Made by a program: the position numbers and the translations under genes. Of a DNA stretch of 64,000 nucleotides, positions 8,225 through 17,763 are shown piece by piece. Source of the DNA: Rhodoblastus sp963828185 (GTDB taxonomy: Bacteria > Pseudomonadota > Alphaproteobacteria > Rhizobiales > Beijerinckiaceae); NCBI GenBank assembly GCA_963828185.1, contig CAWHDV010000001.1, forward strand, positions 408,118-472,117, in the 5' to 3' direction. Every line of letters starts with the position of its first letter. Position 1 is the stretch's first letter. Under the pieces are notes generated by a model that saw only the letters and a program-made list of their open reading frames with translations, ran no database searches and was not told where the DNA came from.

Positions 8225-9533
8225 ATGGCCGCCACGCCGGAAGGCTACATGCCGGGCTTTGGCAATGATTTCGAAACCGAGGCTCTTCCCGGCGCCTTGC
8301 CCGTCGGCCAGAACTCGCCGCAGCGTTGCGCTTATGGGCTCTACGCCGAGCAGCTTTCGGGCTCGCCTTTCACGGCGCCGCGCGGTTCGAACGAGCGGTC
8401 CTGGCTCTATCGCATCCGTCCGTCCGTCCGCCACACGGGGCGGTTCAGGAAGGTCGATCTGCCCTATTGGAAAACGGCGCCGGCGCTGCATCAGCACGAC
8501 CGGCCGATTGCGCAGTTGCGCTGGGGCCCGGTTCCGATCCCTGAGACAAAACTCACCTTTGTCGCCGGCGTCCGCACCATGACGACGGCGGGCGACGTCA
8601 ACACGCAGACGGGCATGTCGGCGCATCTCTATTTTGTCACCGAGTCGATGGTCGACGAATATTTCTACAACGCCGACGGAGAACTGCTTGTCGTTCCGCA
8701 GCAGGGGTCGCTCACGTTGTTCACGGAGTTCGGTCGTATCGCCATTGCTCCTGGCGAAATCTGCGTCATTCCGCGCGGCGTCAAATTCAGGGTCGAACTC
8801 ATCGACGGACCGGCGCGCGGCTACTGTTGCGAGAATTACGGCGCGAAGTTCACGCTGCCGAACCGTGGTCCGATCGGCGCCAATTGCCTCGCCAATCCGC
8901 GCGACTTCAAGACGCCCATCGCGGCTTTCGAGGATCGCGAGGCGGACTGCAGGTTGACGGTCAAATGGTGCGGCGAGTTTTTACACCTGCGAGATCGGCC
9001 ATTCGCCGCTCGATGTCGTCGCCTGGCACGGCAATTACGCGCCTTACAAATATGATCTGAAAACGTTCGCGCCGGTGGGGGCGATCCTGTTCGACCACCC
9101 CGACCCCTCGATCTTCTCGGTGCTGACCGCGCCGTCGGGCGAGGAGGGGACCGCCAATATCGACTTCGTGATCTTTCCAGAGCGCTGGCAGGTCGCGGAA
9201 CATTCCTTCCGCCCGCCATGGTTTCACATGAACATCATGAGCGAATTCATGGGATTGATTTACGGCCAGTACGACGCCAGGCCCGAGGGGTTCGCGCCGG
9301 GCGGCATGTCGCTGCACAATTGCATGCTGCCGCACGGCCCCGACGCAAGCGCCTTCGAGCGCGCTTCGCAAGCCAGGCTCGCGCCGACAAAGCTCACGAA
9401 CACGCTGGCCTTCATGTTCGAAACGCGCTTTCCCCAGCACCTGACCCATTACGCCGCCACGCTCGAGACGCTGCAGGAACACTATGCCGACTGCTGGGCG
9501 GACCTGGGCAAGAGATTCGACGGCAAGCCATGA
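8225..9533 (+). pseudogene. hmgA: Homogentisate 1,2-dioxygenase, disrupted by a 1-bp frameshift
   Basis: The gene would open the ring of homogentisate to maleylacetoacetate. The first part reads MAATPEGYMPGFGNDFETEA through CRLTVKWCGEF in one frame; the rest, from YTCEIGHSPLDVVAWHGNYAPYKYDLKTFAPVG onward (split here only by the shift), is in the +1 frame to 9533. The break lies in a run of five T at 8978-8982, and four T would restore a 435-residue protein of normal length. The second part keeps the iron-site region FRPPWFHMNIMSEFMGLIYG and GGMSLHNCMLPHGPD. No other damage is visible, so a sequencing error is more likely than a true pseudogene. Confidence 0.9.
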
Positions 9534-9546
9534 GAATGATCGCGCA

Positions 9547-10563
9547 ATGAAGCTCGCCTCGCTCAAGCACGGACGCGACGGCCAACTCGTGGTGGTCTCC
9601 AAGGATCTTGCGCGCGCCGTGCTTGCCGGAAGCATCGCGCCGACGCTGCAGGCGGCGCTCGACGACTGGGCGCAAGTCGCGCCGGAACTCGCCTTGCTGG
9701 CGCAGCAGGTGGAGGCCGGCTCGGTCGCGACTTTTCGTTTTCGCGAGCGCGATTGCGCCTCTCCCTTGCCGCGCGCCTTCCAATGGGCCGACGGCTCGGC
9801 CTATGTGAACCACGTCCTGCTTGCGCGAAAGGCGCGGGGGGCGGAAATGCCGCCCTCGTTCTGGACCGACCCGCTCATCTACCAGGGCGGCTCCGACGCC
9901 TTTCTCGGGCCGCGCGAGCCGATCCCGCTCCCGGAAGACGAAAGTTTGGGCCTCGACCTCGAAGCGGAAGTCGCCGTCGTGACCGACGACGTTGCGATGG
10001 GCGTCGATGAGGCGGCGGCGCGTTCGCACATAAAACTTGTCATGCTCGTCAATGACGTGACGCTGCGCGGACTGACGGCGGACGAACTCGCGAAGGGATT
10101 TGGCTTCTATCAATCGAAGCCGGCCTCGGCTTTTTCGCCGGTGGCGGTGACGCCTGACGAGTTGGGCGCGGCCTGGGACGGCGCGAAAGTCAGCCTGCCG
10201 CTGCTCTCCTTCATCAATGGCGCGCCGCTTGGCCGGCCCGACGCCGGCGCCGACATGATCTTCGATTTCGGTCGGCTGATCGCGCATGCGGCCCGCACGC
10301 GCGCGCTGTCGGCGGGCTCGATCATCGGCTCGGGCACGGTGTCCAACCGCGCCGCCGACGGCGGTCCCGGCCTGCCGATAAAGGCCGGCGGCGTCGGCTA
10401 TTCGTGTCTGGCCGAGCTGCGGGTGGTCGAGAGCTTTCTGCACGGTGCAATCCGCACGCCGTTCCTGCAACCCGGCGACAGCCTGCGCATCGAAATGCGC
10501 GACGAACGCGGCCATTCGATTTTTGGCGCGATCGAGCAGCAAGTGACGTCGACAAGGTTATGA
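9547..10563 (+). CDS. fahA: Fumarylacetoacetate hydrolase
   Basis: This 338-residue FAH-family enzyme should split fumarylacetoacetate into fumarate and acetoacetate. The catalytic region shows LDLEAEVAVVTDDV, with the metal-binding Glu pair, followed by VMLVNDVTLRG and GFYQSKPASAFSPVAVTP. Further on come RALSAGSIIGSGTVSN and PGDSLRIEMRDERG. The ATG at 9547 follows the hmgA stop by 13 bp, so it belongs to the same operon. The family also contains other C-C hydrolases, but context makes this assignment strong. Maleylacetoacetate isomerase, the intervening step, is not next to it. Confidence 0.9.
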   Translation: MKLASLKHGRDGQLVVVSKDLARAVLAGSIAPTLQAALDDWAQVAPELALLAQQVEAGSVATFRFRERDCASPLPRAFQWADGSAYVNHVLLARKARGAEMPPSFWTDPLIYQGGSDAFLGPREPIPLPEDESLGLDLEAEVAVVTDDVAMGVDEAAARSHIKLVMLVNDVTLRGLTADELAKGFGFYQSKPASAFSPVAVTPDELGAAWDGAKVSLPLLSFINGAPLGRPDAGADMIFDFGRLIAHAARTRALSAGSIIGSGTVSNRAADGGPGLPIKAGGVGYSCLAELRVVESFLHGAIRTPFLQPGDSLRIEMRDERGHSIFGAIEQQVTSTRL

Positions 10564-10573
10564 GACGCTGGGC

Positions 10574-11479
10574 TCATGCTTTGGTCGCCCGCGCCTTGCC
10601 CTTGGCGCGGAAGTAATGGAAATCGCCTTTGGCGATGATCCGATCGCTCTCCGTCAGCTCGTGCGCTTCGAGCTCCGGCGCTGCGCGGAGACGGTCGTAA
10701 AGGGTGGCGAAATCCTGGTAGCAGTCGTGCAGGAGTTGCTCGAACCCGTCGATGACGAAATAGCTCTGCTGGAAATCGTCGATCACGTATTTCGTGCGCG
10801 TCACCCGTTCGAGATCGAAGGCCACGCGATTTGGCGAGGCGTCTTCGAGCGCGAAGATCGTCTCGGCCGGCGATGACAGGATGCCGGCGCCGAAAATGCG
10901 CAGCCCTTCCGGCGTGCTCATCAGGCCGAATTCGACCGTGTACCAATAAAGGCGCGCGAGATTGTGCAATTGCCCCCGCTCCAGCGCGCGGCGGCCGCCC
11001 CTGCCATAGGCCTCGATGAACGCCGCATAGAGCGGATTGGCGAGGAGGGGCACATGTCCGAATACGTCGTGGAAGACGTCCGGCTCCTCGAGATAATCGA
11101 GCTCCGCCTCGGGCCTGATGAAGGCGCCGGCTGGAAAGCGGCGGTTGGCGAGATGGTCGAAGAAGGCGTCGTCGGGAATGAGGCCGGCGACCGGCACGAC
11201 GCGCCAGCCGGTCAGCGCCGCCAGGCGCTCGGACAGATCCGCGAAATCGGGAACGCCGCCGCTGGAAAGTTCGAGCCTGGCCTTGGCTTCGATAAACGCT
11301 TCGCAAGCGCGGCCGGGCAACAGCTTCTCCTGACGCGCGTAAAGGCGATTCCAGCGGTCGTGCTCCGCGGGGGTGTAGGAAGGCCAATCCTGGTCAATGG
11401 TCCAGTCGGCGTTGCGCGGCGCATCGGCGTAGCGATTGCGCGAAATCGACGGTTGGGCCTTGGGATCGGGCTGGCTCAA
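10574..11479 (-). CDS. phhA: Phenylalanine-4-hydroxylase
   Basis: This 301-residue, pterin- and iron-dependent monooxygenase turns phenylalanine into tyrosine. The iron ligands lie in EPDVFHDVFGHVPLL (two His) and YWYTVEFGLM (Glu). It is convergent with the fumarylacetoacetase gene, with only 10 bp between the stops. Together with hppD, hmgA and fahA it gives most of the phenylalanine-to-fumarate route. A tetrahydrobiopterin carbinolamine dehydratase (PhhB) is not seen nearby. Confidence 0.96.
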   Translation of the reverse strand: MSQPDPKAQPSISRNRYADAPRNADWTIDQDWPSYTPAEHDRWNRLYARQEKLLPGRACEAFIEAKARLELSSGGVPDFADLSERLAALTGWRVVPVAGLIPDDAFFDHLANRRFPAGAFIRPEAELDYLEEPDVFHDVFGHVPLLANPLYAAFIEAYGRGGRRALERGQLHNLARLYWYTVEFGLMSTPEGLRIFGAGILSSPAETIFALEDASPNRVAFDLERVTRTKYVIDDFQQSYFVIDGFEQLLHDCYQDFATLYDRLRAAPELEAHELTESDRIIAKGDFHYFRAKGKARATKA

Positions 11480-11678
11480 TTGGCTCTCCCCTGGCCATCG
11501 AGGCTGATCGGCTCCCTTTCTATATGTCGCGGCGGCGCGCTTGCGAAAAGAGCCGCGTGCGGGCGTTTTTGTTGAAGCGCCCTGCTTTCTGTTCTATTCA
11601 GGCGGCAAGCGGAGCTTCACGCCGTGCTGCAACGTTTTTCGATTTCACGGGTCCTTGTTTGGCCAGGCGAGGTTTTCG

Positions 11679-11909
11679 ATGCCGATCTACAGCTATCAAT
11701 GCAAGAAATGTGGCGCTGATTTCCAGACCTTGGTGCGTTCCGGCGATGAGCCGGCCTGTCCGTCCTGCGGCGCCGTCGAACTCGAACAGCAATTGTCTTT
11801 GATCGCTTCGCCGGCCAAGGGCGGCGGCGATGGCGATGCGCCGGCCTGCTCGAATGCCGGGGCGGGACCTGGATGCGCCACATGTCCCGGCGCCGCGATG
11901 TTCGGCTGA
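11679..11909 (+). CDS. FmdB-type zinc ribbon protein
   Basis: A 76-residue protein starting MPIYSYQCKKCGADFQTL, with a second CPSCG, which is the FmdB-family zinc ribbon. The C-terminal part is Gly/Ala rich with further Cys (CATCPGAAMFG). A longer frame from 11541 is not protein-like at its start. The family is widespread in alphaproteobacteria and often annotated as a regulator, although its real role is unclear. It lies 24 bp before the SDR gene, so the two are probably co-transcribed. Confidence 0.88.
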   Translation: MPIYSYQCKKCGADFQTLVRSGDEPACPSCGAVELEQQLSLIASPAKGGGDGDAPACSNAGAGPGCATCPGAAMFG

Positions 11910-11933
11910 CAGGCGCAAAAGGTTGGGATTGCG

Positions 11934-12683
11934 ATGAAGACCATATTCGTCACGGGCGCCACCGCCGGCTTCGGCGCAGCCTTCGCCCGCCGGTTCATCA
12001 AGGACGGCCACCGCGTGATCGCCACCGGGCGGCGCAAGGAACGCCTGCATGCGCTGGCCGATGAACTCGGAAAGAACCTGTTCGTCGCGCCGCTCGACAT
12101 GACGGACACCCGCGCCATCGCCGAATTCCTGCCCTCCCTGCCGGAGGAATGGCGGCGCATCGACGTGCTGGTCAACAATGCCGGGCTGGCGCTTGGGCTT
12201 TCCTCAGCCTGGGAGGCCTCGCTCGACGACTGGGACCGGATGATCGCCACCAATGTCACCGGCCTTGTCCATCTGACCCGCGCCGTGCTGCCGCAGATGG
12301 TCGAGCGCGATGATGGGCTGATCGTCAATCTCGGCTCGATCGCCGGCGACTATCCCTATCCCGGCGGCCATGTCTACGGCGGCACGAAAGCCTTCGTGAA
12401 GCAGTTCTCGCTCAACCTGCGCGCCGATCTCGTCGGGAAAAACGTCCGCGTCACCAATATCGAGCCCGGCATGGTCGACGGCTCCGAGTTTTCGCAGGTG
12501 CGCTTCCACGGCGACGAAGGCAAGGCGGCGGCGGTTTACGCCGGCACGCAATCGCTGACGCCGGAGGACATTGCCGAGACCGTGGCCTGGCTCGTCTCGC
12601 TGCCGCCGCATGTCAACGTCAACACGCTCGAATTAATGCCGACCTGTCAGGCCAGCGGCCCCCTTGCCGTCAGACGGGGATAG
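11934..12683 (+). CDS. Short-chain dehydrogenase/reductase, YdfG-like
   Basis: A 249-residue classical SDR with the cofactor motif TGATAGFG near the N-terminus, the NNAG motif at VNNAGLALG, catalytic Ser in NLGSIAGDYPYPGG and the YGGTK Tyr-Lys pair. The ending NVNTLELMPTCQ and the stretch NIEPGMVDGSEFS match the YdfG group, NADP-dependent 3-hydroxy acid dehydrogenases that also reduce malonic semialdehyde. Substrate is not certain from sequence. Confidence 0.88.
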   Translation: MKTIFVTGATAGFGAAFARRFIKDGHRVIATGRRKERLHALADELGKNLFVAPLDMTDTRAIAEFLPSLPEEWRRIDVLVNNAGLALGLSSAWEASLDDWDRMIATNVTGLVHLTRAVLPQMVERDDGLIVNLGSIAGDYPYPGGHVYGGTKAFVKQFSLNLRADLVGKNVRVTNIEPGMVDGSEFSQVRFHGDEGKAAAVYAGTQSLTPEDIAETVAWLVSLPPHVNVNTLELMPTCQASGPLAVRRG

Positions 12684-12686
12684 GCT

Positions 12687-12715
12687 GAAAAAAAAGCGCT
12701 CCGGGGGAGCGCTTT
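12687..12715 (-). terminator. Intrinsic terminator for thioredoxin gene
   Basis: AAAGCGCTCC and GGAGCGCTTT form a perfect 10-bp stem with a GGG loop. Read on the minus strand it is followed by a run of T (plus-strand A-run at 12688-12695). It lies 28 bp past the trxA stop and just after the SDR stop, so it may serve both convergent genes. Confidence 0.88.
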
Positions 12716-12742
12716 CATGTCTGCCTGCGATCGCAGCGAAAA

Positions 12743-13063
12743 TCAGATCGCCGCGTTGATCCATTTGGCCAGCTCGCCCTTGGGGGCCGCGCCGACCTTT
12801 TGCGAGGCCAGCTTGCCGTCCTTGAACAGCATCAGGGTCGGGATCGAGCGAATGCCGAGCTTGCCGGCGACGCCCGGGTTTTCGTCGACATTGAGTTTGA
12901 CGATCTTGACCTTGCCAGCGTAATCGCGCGCGAGCTCCTCGAGCGAGGGGCCGATCATCTTGCAGGGGCCGCACCACTCCGCCCAGAAATCGACGACGAC
13001 AGGCTCGGCGGACTGCAGAACGTCAGATTCGAAGCTGGCGTCGGTGACCTTGACGGTGGACAT
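12743..13063 (-). CDS. trxA: Thioredoxin 1
   Basis: A 106-residue thioredoxin with the active site WAEWCGPCKMIGP at residues 29-41, the cis-proline loop RSIPTLMLFKDG and the LNVDENPG strand. It is a cytoplasmic disulfide reductase that serves ribonucleotide reductase and other targets. It stands as a single-gene unit with its own terminator. Confidence 0.97.
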   Translation of the reverse strand: MSTVKVTDASFESDVLQSAEPVVVDFWAEWCGPCKMIGPSLEELARDYAGKVKIVKLNVDENPGVAGKLGIRSIPTLMLFKDGKLASQKVGAAPKGELAKWINAAI

Positions 13064-13198
13064 GAAAACCTCGCGGAAGGCGGGAAACGAATCCCTGGGA
13101 AAGATCGGATGAGGGGAACGTATGTAGCCGAGGCGAAACCGTCAAGCGCGCCGACGCAGGGGGGGATTTGCGCCAAGGCAATCCGCAATGTTCAATCC

Positions 13199-15246
13199 TC
13201 AACCTCCGAAAACGCCCTTGGTCAAAAATTTCCGCGCCTTTTCATTTTGTTGGCCCTGGCGCTGACCCCGCCGCTGGCCTTCGCCGCCGCCGCCCGTGCC
13301 TGCCGGTTGCCAATTGGGCACGAGCTGGTGCTTGCCTGGCCCGATCAGGTCGGCGCGGCCCATGGCTTTCAGCGCCTCGCGCAGCAAGGGCCAGTTTTCC
13401 GCATCATGATAGCGCAAAAAAGCCTTGTGCAGGCGGCGCTGCCGCAGCCCCTTGATGGCGTCGACCTTTTCCGAGCCGCCGCGCCGGACCGGCTTCAGCG
13501 GATTGACCCCCGAATGATACATCGCCGTGGCCAAGGCCATCGGCGAGGGCAAAAAAGTCTGCACCTGGTCGGCGCGGTACTTGTTGCGCTTCAGCCAGAG
13601 CGCGAGGCGCATCATGTCTTCGTCGGTAGTGCCGGGATGGGCGGCGATGAAATAGGGGATGAGGAAGTAATCCTTCTTCGCCTCGCGCGCCGCCTGGTCG
13701 AACAATTGCTTGAACTTGTCGTAGGCGCCGATGCCTGGCTTCATCATCTTCGACAGCGGGCCTTCCTCGGTGTGCTCCGGCGCGATCTTGAGATAGCCGC
13801 CGACATGGTGGGCGACGAGTTCGCGCACGTAGGCCGGGCTTTTCACCGCCAGGTCGTAGCGCACGCCGGACGCCACCATAATCTTCTTCACCCCCTTGAT
13901 GTCGCGCGCCTTGCGATAGAGCTCGATCAGCGCGTCATGGCTGGTGTTCAAATTCTTGCAGATGTCGGGATAGACGCAGGAGGGTTTTCGGCACAGCGCC
14001 TCGGTCTTCTCGTCCTTGCACGCCATGCGGTACATGTTGGCGGTGGGGCCGCCGATGTCGGAGATGACGCCGGTAAAGCCCTCGGTCTTGTCGCGGATGG
14101 TCTCGATCTCCTGGAGGATCGATTTTTCCGAGCGGCTCTGGATGATGCGGCCCTCGTGCTCGGTGATCGAGCAGAAGGAACACCCTCCAAAACAGCCGCG
14201 CATAATGGTCACGGAATGGCGGATCATCTCCCAGGCGGGGATTTTGGCCCCGTCGTAGGACGGGTGTGGCGCGCGGGCGTAGGGCAGGTCATAGACCGCG
14301 TCCATTTCCGGCGTGGTCAGCGGAATGGGCGGCGCGGTCAGCCAGACGTTTCGGTCGCCGTGCTTCTGGATCAGCGGGCGGGCGTTGCCGGGATTGCTCT
14401 CCTTGTGCAGCACGCGCGAGGCGCGGGCGTAGCATTCCGGATCGATTGAAACCTGTTCATAGGCCGGCAGGCGGATGACGACATTGCCGGGAAGCTGGCG
14501 CGCGCCCTCGTCGCTCGAGTCGATATCGTCGGCATGGGCCTCGGTGAAGTCGTCGGGCACGGACTCGCGGGGAAAGGCGAGACCGCGAATGTCGGAAAAG
14601 TCTTGCGAAATACCTTTTTTGGCGATGCGATGCGCGACTTCGACCAGGGCGCGTTCGGCGTTGCCGTAAAGCAGGAGGTCGGCCTTGGCGTCGAGCAGGA
14701 TCGAGCGGCGCACCTTGTCGGACCAGTAGTCGTAATGGGCGATGCGGCGCAGCGACGCCTCGATGCCGCCGAGGACGATCGGAACGCCGGAAAAGGCCTC
14801 GCGGCAGCGCTGGGCATAGACGATGACGGCGCGGTCGGGCCGTTTGCCGCCTTCGCCGCCGGGCGTGTAGGAATCGTTATGGCGCAGGCGACGGTCGGAG
14901 GTGTAGCGGTTGACCATCGAATCCATGTTGCCGGCGGTCACGCCCCAGAAAAGATTGGGCCTGCCGAGCGCCTTGAAGGCTTGCGCGCTGCTCCAGTCCG
15001 GCTGGCTGATCAGGCCGACGCGAAAACCTTGCGCCTCCAGCAGGCGGCCGACGATGGCCATGCCGAAACTCGGATGATCGATATAGGCGTCGCCGGTGAT
15101 GAGGATGATGTCGCAGGAATCCCAGCCAAGCGTCTCCATTTCCGCCCGCGACATGGGGAAGAAGGGGCGGCGCCGAAGCGATGCGCCCAATATTTGCGAT
15201 AGGAGAACAGCGGCTTGGCCGCGGCTGTTTGCGGATTTGAGGCCAT
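13199..15246 (-). pseudogene. ygiQ: YgiQ-family radical SAM protein, with a 1-bp frameshift near the N-terminus
   Basis: A UPF0313/YgiQ radical SAM protein of about 680 residues. The radical SAM cysteines are in RGCFGGCSFCSITEHEGR, and the family blocks WDSCDIILITGDAYIDHPSFG and SGVRYDLAVKSP are present. The expected N-terminus (MASNPQTAAAKPLFSYRKYW, then AHRFGAAP) is in a different frame from the rest (FFPMSRAEMETLGWDSC). One base seems missing around 15169-15175, where GCCGCCCCTTCTTCCCC would need one more C. The main frame is open from 15268 to 13199, so an annotator may call an intact but wrong N-terminus. The C-terminal tail is Gly/Gln rich, as is usual. Confidence 0.88.
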
Positions 15247-15402
15247 TGCGCCTTTCTGGCGGTTTCATGGAAGCGCGTCAATAACGCGCCGATCGGGCTT
15301 TTCGATGGCTGAGGGCTCACATTGGCGGCGCGGCGGTTGCGGGCGCCTTTTCGTGATGGCCGGGGCGCTTCCAAAATTGCGCAATGTGGCGTAGAGATGT
15401 AA

Positions 15403-15421
15403 ATGTTAATTACATTAACAT
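15403..15421. promoter_or_regulatory. Palindromic operator before carotenoid oxygenase gene
   Basis: ATGTTAAT-TAC-ATTAACAT is a perfect 8-bp inverted repeat, with a second overlapping one, ATGTAA-N7-TTACAT, at 15398-15415. It lies 23 bp before the ATG at 15445, where a repressor would block the promoter or ribosome access. Size and symmetry fit a TetR- or MarR-type dimer. No such regulator gene is adjacent. Confidence 0.55.
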
Positions 15422-15444
15422 CGTTTCGCAGTGAGGACAGCCCC

Positions 15445-16887
15445 ATGACCAGCCAGGTGGAGATGCTTATCCGCAAAGCCGTCACCGGCGGCGTGATGAA
15501 AGTGGCCGAATTCAACCGCCGGCGCCCCCGCGGCGCTTCTCAGGCCAATCCTTTCCTGGCAGGACTACACCAGCCCGTCGCCGAAGAAGCGACGCTCGCC
15601 AATCTCCAGGTCAGCGGCACGATCCCGCCGGAGCTGGACGGGTGCTACCTGCGCAACGGGCCGAATCCGATAAACGCCAACCCGGCGACCTATCACTGGT
15701 TCGCCGGAGACGGGATGATCCACGGCCTGCGTCTCAGGGACGGCAAGGCTTTATGGTATAGAAATCGCTGGGTGCGCACGACCTCGGTCAGCAAGGCGCT
15801 CGGGGAGGCGCCCGCGCCCGGCCCGCGCAACGGCTCCTTCGATACGGTCAACACCAATGTTTTGCGCCATGCCGGAAAAATCTGGGCCCTGGTCGAGGCT
15901 GGCCCCTATCCCGTCGAGATGGACTGCGAGCTCAACACCATCGCCCACAATCCCTTCGAGGGCACGTTGTGCGGCGCCTTTACCGCCCACCCGCACATCG
16001 ACCCGGACACGGGCGAAATGCATGCGATTTGCTACGATGGCGCGGTCCAGGACGCCGTTCGCCATGTCGTCGTCGGAATCGACGGCCGCGTTCGTCGCGA
16101 CGAAAAGATCGCCGTCGAACACGGCCCCTCGATCCACGACTGCATGATCACCAGGAATTGGGTGGTGGTGTTCGATCTGCCGGTGACTTTTTCCATGAAG
16201 TCGCTGCTCGCCGGGCACAGCTTTCCCTACGCCTGGAACCCGAAGCACAGGGCGCGGGTCGGCTTGCTGCCCCGCACGCGGCAAGGCGAGATCATCTGGC
16301 GCGATGTCGATCCATGCTACGTCTTTCATCCCGCCAATGCCTATGAGCTCGCGGATGGCAAGGTCGTCCTCGACGCCTGCGTCCACGACACCATGTTCGC
16401 GCATGGCGGGGCGGGGCCGGATTCCAGCGGCATTGCTTTCGAACGCTGGACGATCGACCCGGACGCGGGCCGCGTCGAACGGCATGTGACGGACCCGGCC
16501 GCGCAGGAATTTCCCCGCATCGACGAGCGCCGCACCGGCAAGCCCTACCGCTTCGCCTACACGATGGCGGTGAGGAGCGGCAGCGTCGAGCTGATTTCGG
16601 AAACGCGGCTGTTCAAGCACGATCTCGAGACCGGAAAACGCGAGGTCCACGACTTCGGCCCCGATCGGCTGCCGGGCGAATTCGTGTTCGTTCCCCGCAA
16701 CGCCGGCGCCGCGGAAGACGAGGGCTGGCTGATGGGCTTCGTGCTCAACGTGAAAGACGCGACCAGCGATTTCGCCATCCTCGACGCGCGCAATTTTTCC
16801 GGTCCGCCGCAGGCCGAAGTCCACATTGACCGCCGGATACCGCCAGGCTTCCACGGCAACTGGGCGCCCACGACGGCGGAAAGGTAA
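15445..16887 (+). CDS. Carotenoid oxygenase (RPE65/lignostilbene dioxygenase family)
   Basis: A 480-residue non-haem iron dioxygenase that cleaves a double bond of carotenoids or stilbenes. The four iron-binding His are visible in TAHPHIDPDTGE, GPSIHDCMIT, YVFHPANAYEL and the C-terminal GFHGNW. The entry motif YLRNGPNP and HWFAGDGMIHGLRLRDGK are typical. The ATG at 15445 has GTGAGGA upstream and is preferred to one at 15403, which falls in the palindrome. The substrate cannot be named from sequence; no carotenoid genes are nearby. Confidence 0.9.
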   Translation: MTSQVEMLIRKAVTGGVMKVAEFNRRRPRGASQANPFLAGLHQPVAEEATLANLQVSGTIPPELDGCYLRNGPNPINANPATYHWFAGDGMIHGLRLRDGKALWYRNRWVRTTSVSKALGEAPAPGPRNGSFDTVNTNVLRHAGKIWALVEAGPYPVEMDCELNTIAHNPFEGTLCGAFTAHPHIDPDTGEMHAICYDGAVQDAVRHVVVGIDGRVRRDEKIAVEHGPSIHDCMITRNWVVVFDLPVTFSMKSLLAGHSFPYAWNPKHRARVGLLPRTRQGEIIWRDVDPCYVFHPANAYELADGKVVLDACVHDTMFAHGGAGPDSSGIAFERWTIDPDAGRVERHVTDPAAQEFPRIDERRTGKPYRFAYTMAVRSGSVELISETRLFKHDLETGKREVHDFGPDRLPGEFVFVPRNAGAAEDEGWLMGFVLNVKDATSDFAILDARNFSGPPQAEVHIDRRIPPGFHGNWAPTTAER

Positions 16888-17763
16888 TTACGCGAGGGCG
16901 CCCTCGCCTTCGGCCAGAAGGGAAGAAATCCCCTCGCGATAAGTGGGAAAAGCCAGGTCGAAATCGAGCAGGCTTTTCATGCGCCGGTTGGAGACGCGCT
17001 TGTTCTCGCCGTAAAAACTGCGCGCCATTGACGTCAGCTCCGTCGCCTCGAAATCGCGCTCCGGCGGCGGCTCGACGCCCATCAGGTTGGCGGCGTAGAG
17101 CACGACATCCTGCGGCGGCGCCGGCTCGTCGTCGGTGACATTGTAGATCCCGCCCGGCGGAAAACCGGTCAGGCAGGCGTTGATCGCGGCGGCGATGTCG
17201 TCGACATGGATGCGGTTGAACACCTGCCCCGGTTTTATCAGCCGTTTCGCCGAGCCTTCACGCAGCTTTTGCAGGACATTGCGGCCCGGCCCGTAAATGC
17301 CCGACAGGCGCAGGACGTAAATTTCCTTGCCTGTCTTTTTCGCCAGGTCGGTCCAGCGCGCCTCGGCGACCAGCCGCAGCCGGCTGCGTTCATTGGTCGG
17401 CTTCGTCTCGGTCGTCTCGTCGATCCACGCGCCCTGGTGATCGCCGTAGACGCCGATGGTCGAGAGATAGACGATCTTTTTCAGTTTTTTCGCCGCGGCG
17501 ATGTCTTTTTCCAGACGTCGCAGCACCGGATCGCCGGAAGAATCCGGGCCGGCGCTGACAAGCAGCGCGTCGGCCTCGGCCAGGGCGGCGAGAAGTCGCG
17601 GATCGACGTCTTCGGCCGAGCCGTCGAAGGGCAGGAGTTTGATGCGGTCGAGGCGTTCGGCCTGCGGCGCGCGCCGGGTGCCGATGACATCGGCGAAGGC
17701 GCCGGAATGATGGACGGCGTAATGGGAGGCGGTATAGCCGAGGCCGAAAATGACCAGTTTCAT
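16888..17763 (-). CDS. NAD-dependent epimerase/dehydratase-like SDR (YeeZ type)
   Basis: A 291-residue extended SDR with the N-terminal MKLVIFGLGYTASHYAVHH glycine motif and YLSTIGVYGDHQGAWIDE, where the Tyr/Ser active region lies. It resembles YeeZ-type proteins, whose substrate is unknown. The ATG at 17763 overlaps the queG stop (ATGA), so it is translationally coupled to queG and preferred over an ATG at 17778. Confidence 0.85.
   Translation of the reverse strand: MKLVIFGLGYTASHYAVHHSGAFADVIGTRRAPQAERLDRIKLLPFDGSAEDVDPRLLAALAEADALLVSAGPDSSGDPVLRRLEKDIAAAKKLKKIVYLSTIGVYGDHQGAWIDETTETKPTNERSRLRLVAEARWTDLAKKTGKEIYVLRLSGIYGPGRNVLQKLREGSAKRLIKPGQVFNRIHVDDIAAAINACLTGFPPGGIYNVTDDEPAPPQDVVLYAANLMGVEPPPERDFEATELTSMARSFYGENKRVSNRRMKSLLDFDLAFPTYREGISSLLAEGEGALA

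Noticed and set aside
7370..9055. A 561-codon frame covering hppD and hmgA
   Set aside because: Its first part is a shadow of hppD in another frame; only the part from 8225 is real (hmgA).
12800..14449. A 549-codon plus-strand frame over trxA and ygiQ
   Set aside because: It is antisense to two clear genes and crosses the gap between them.
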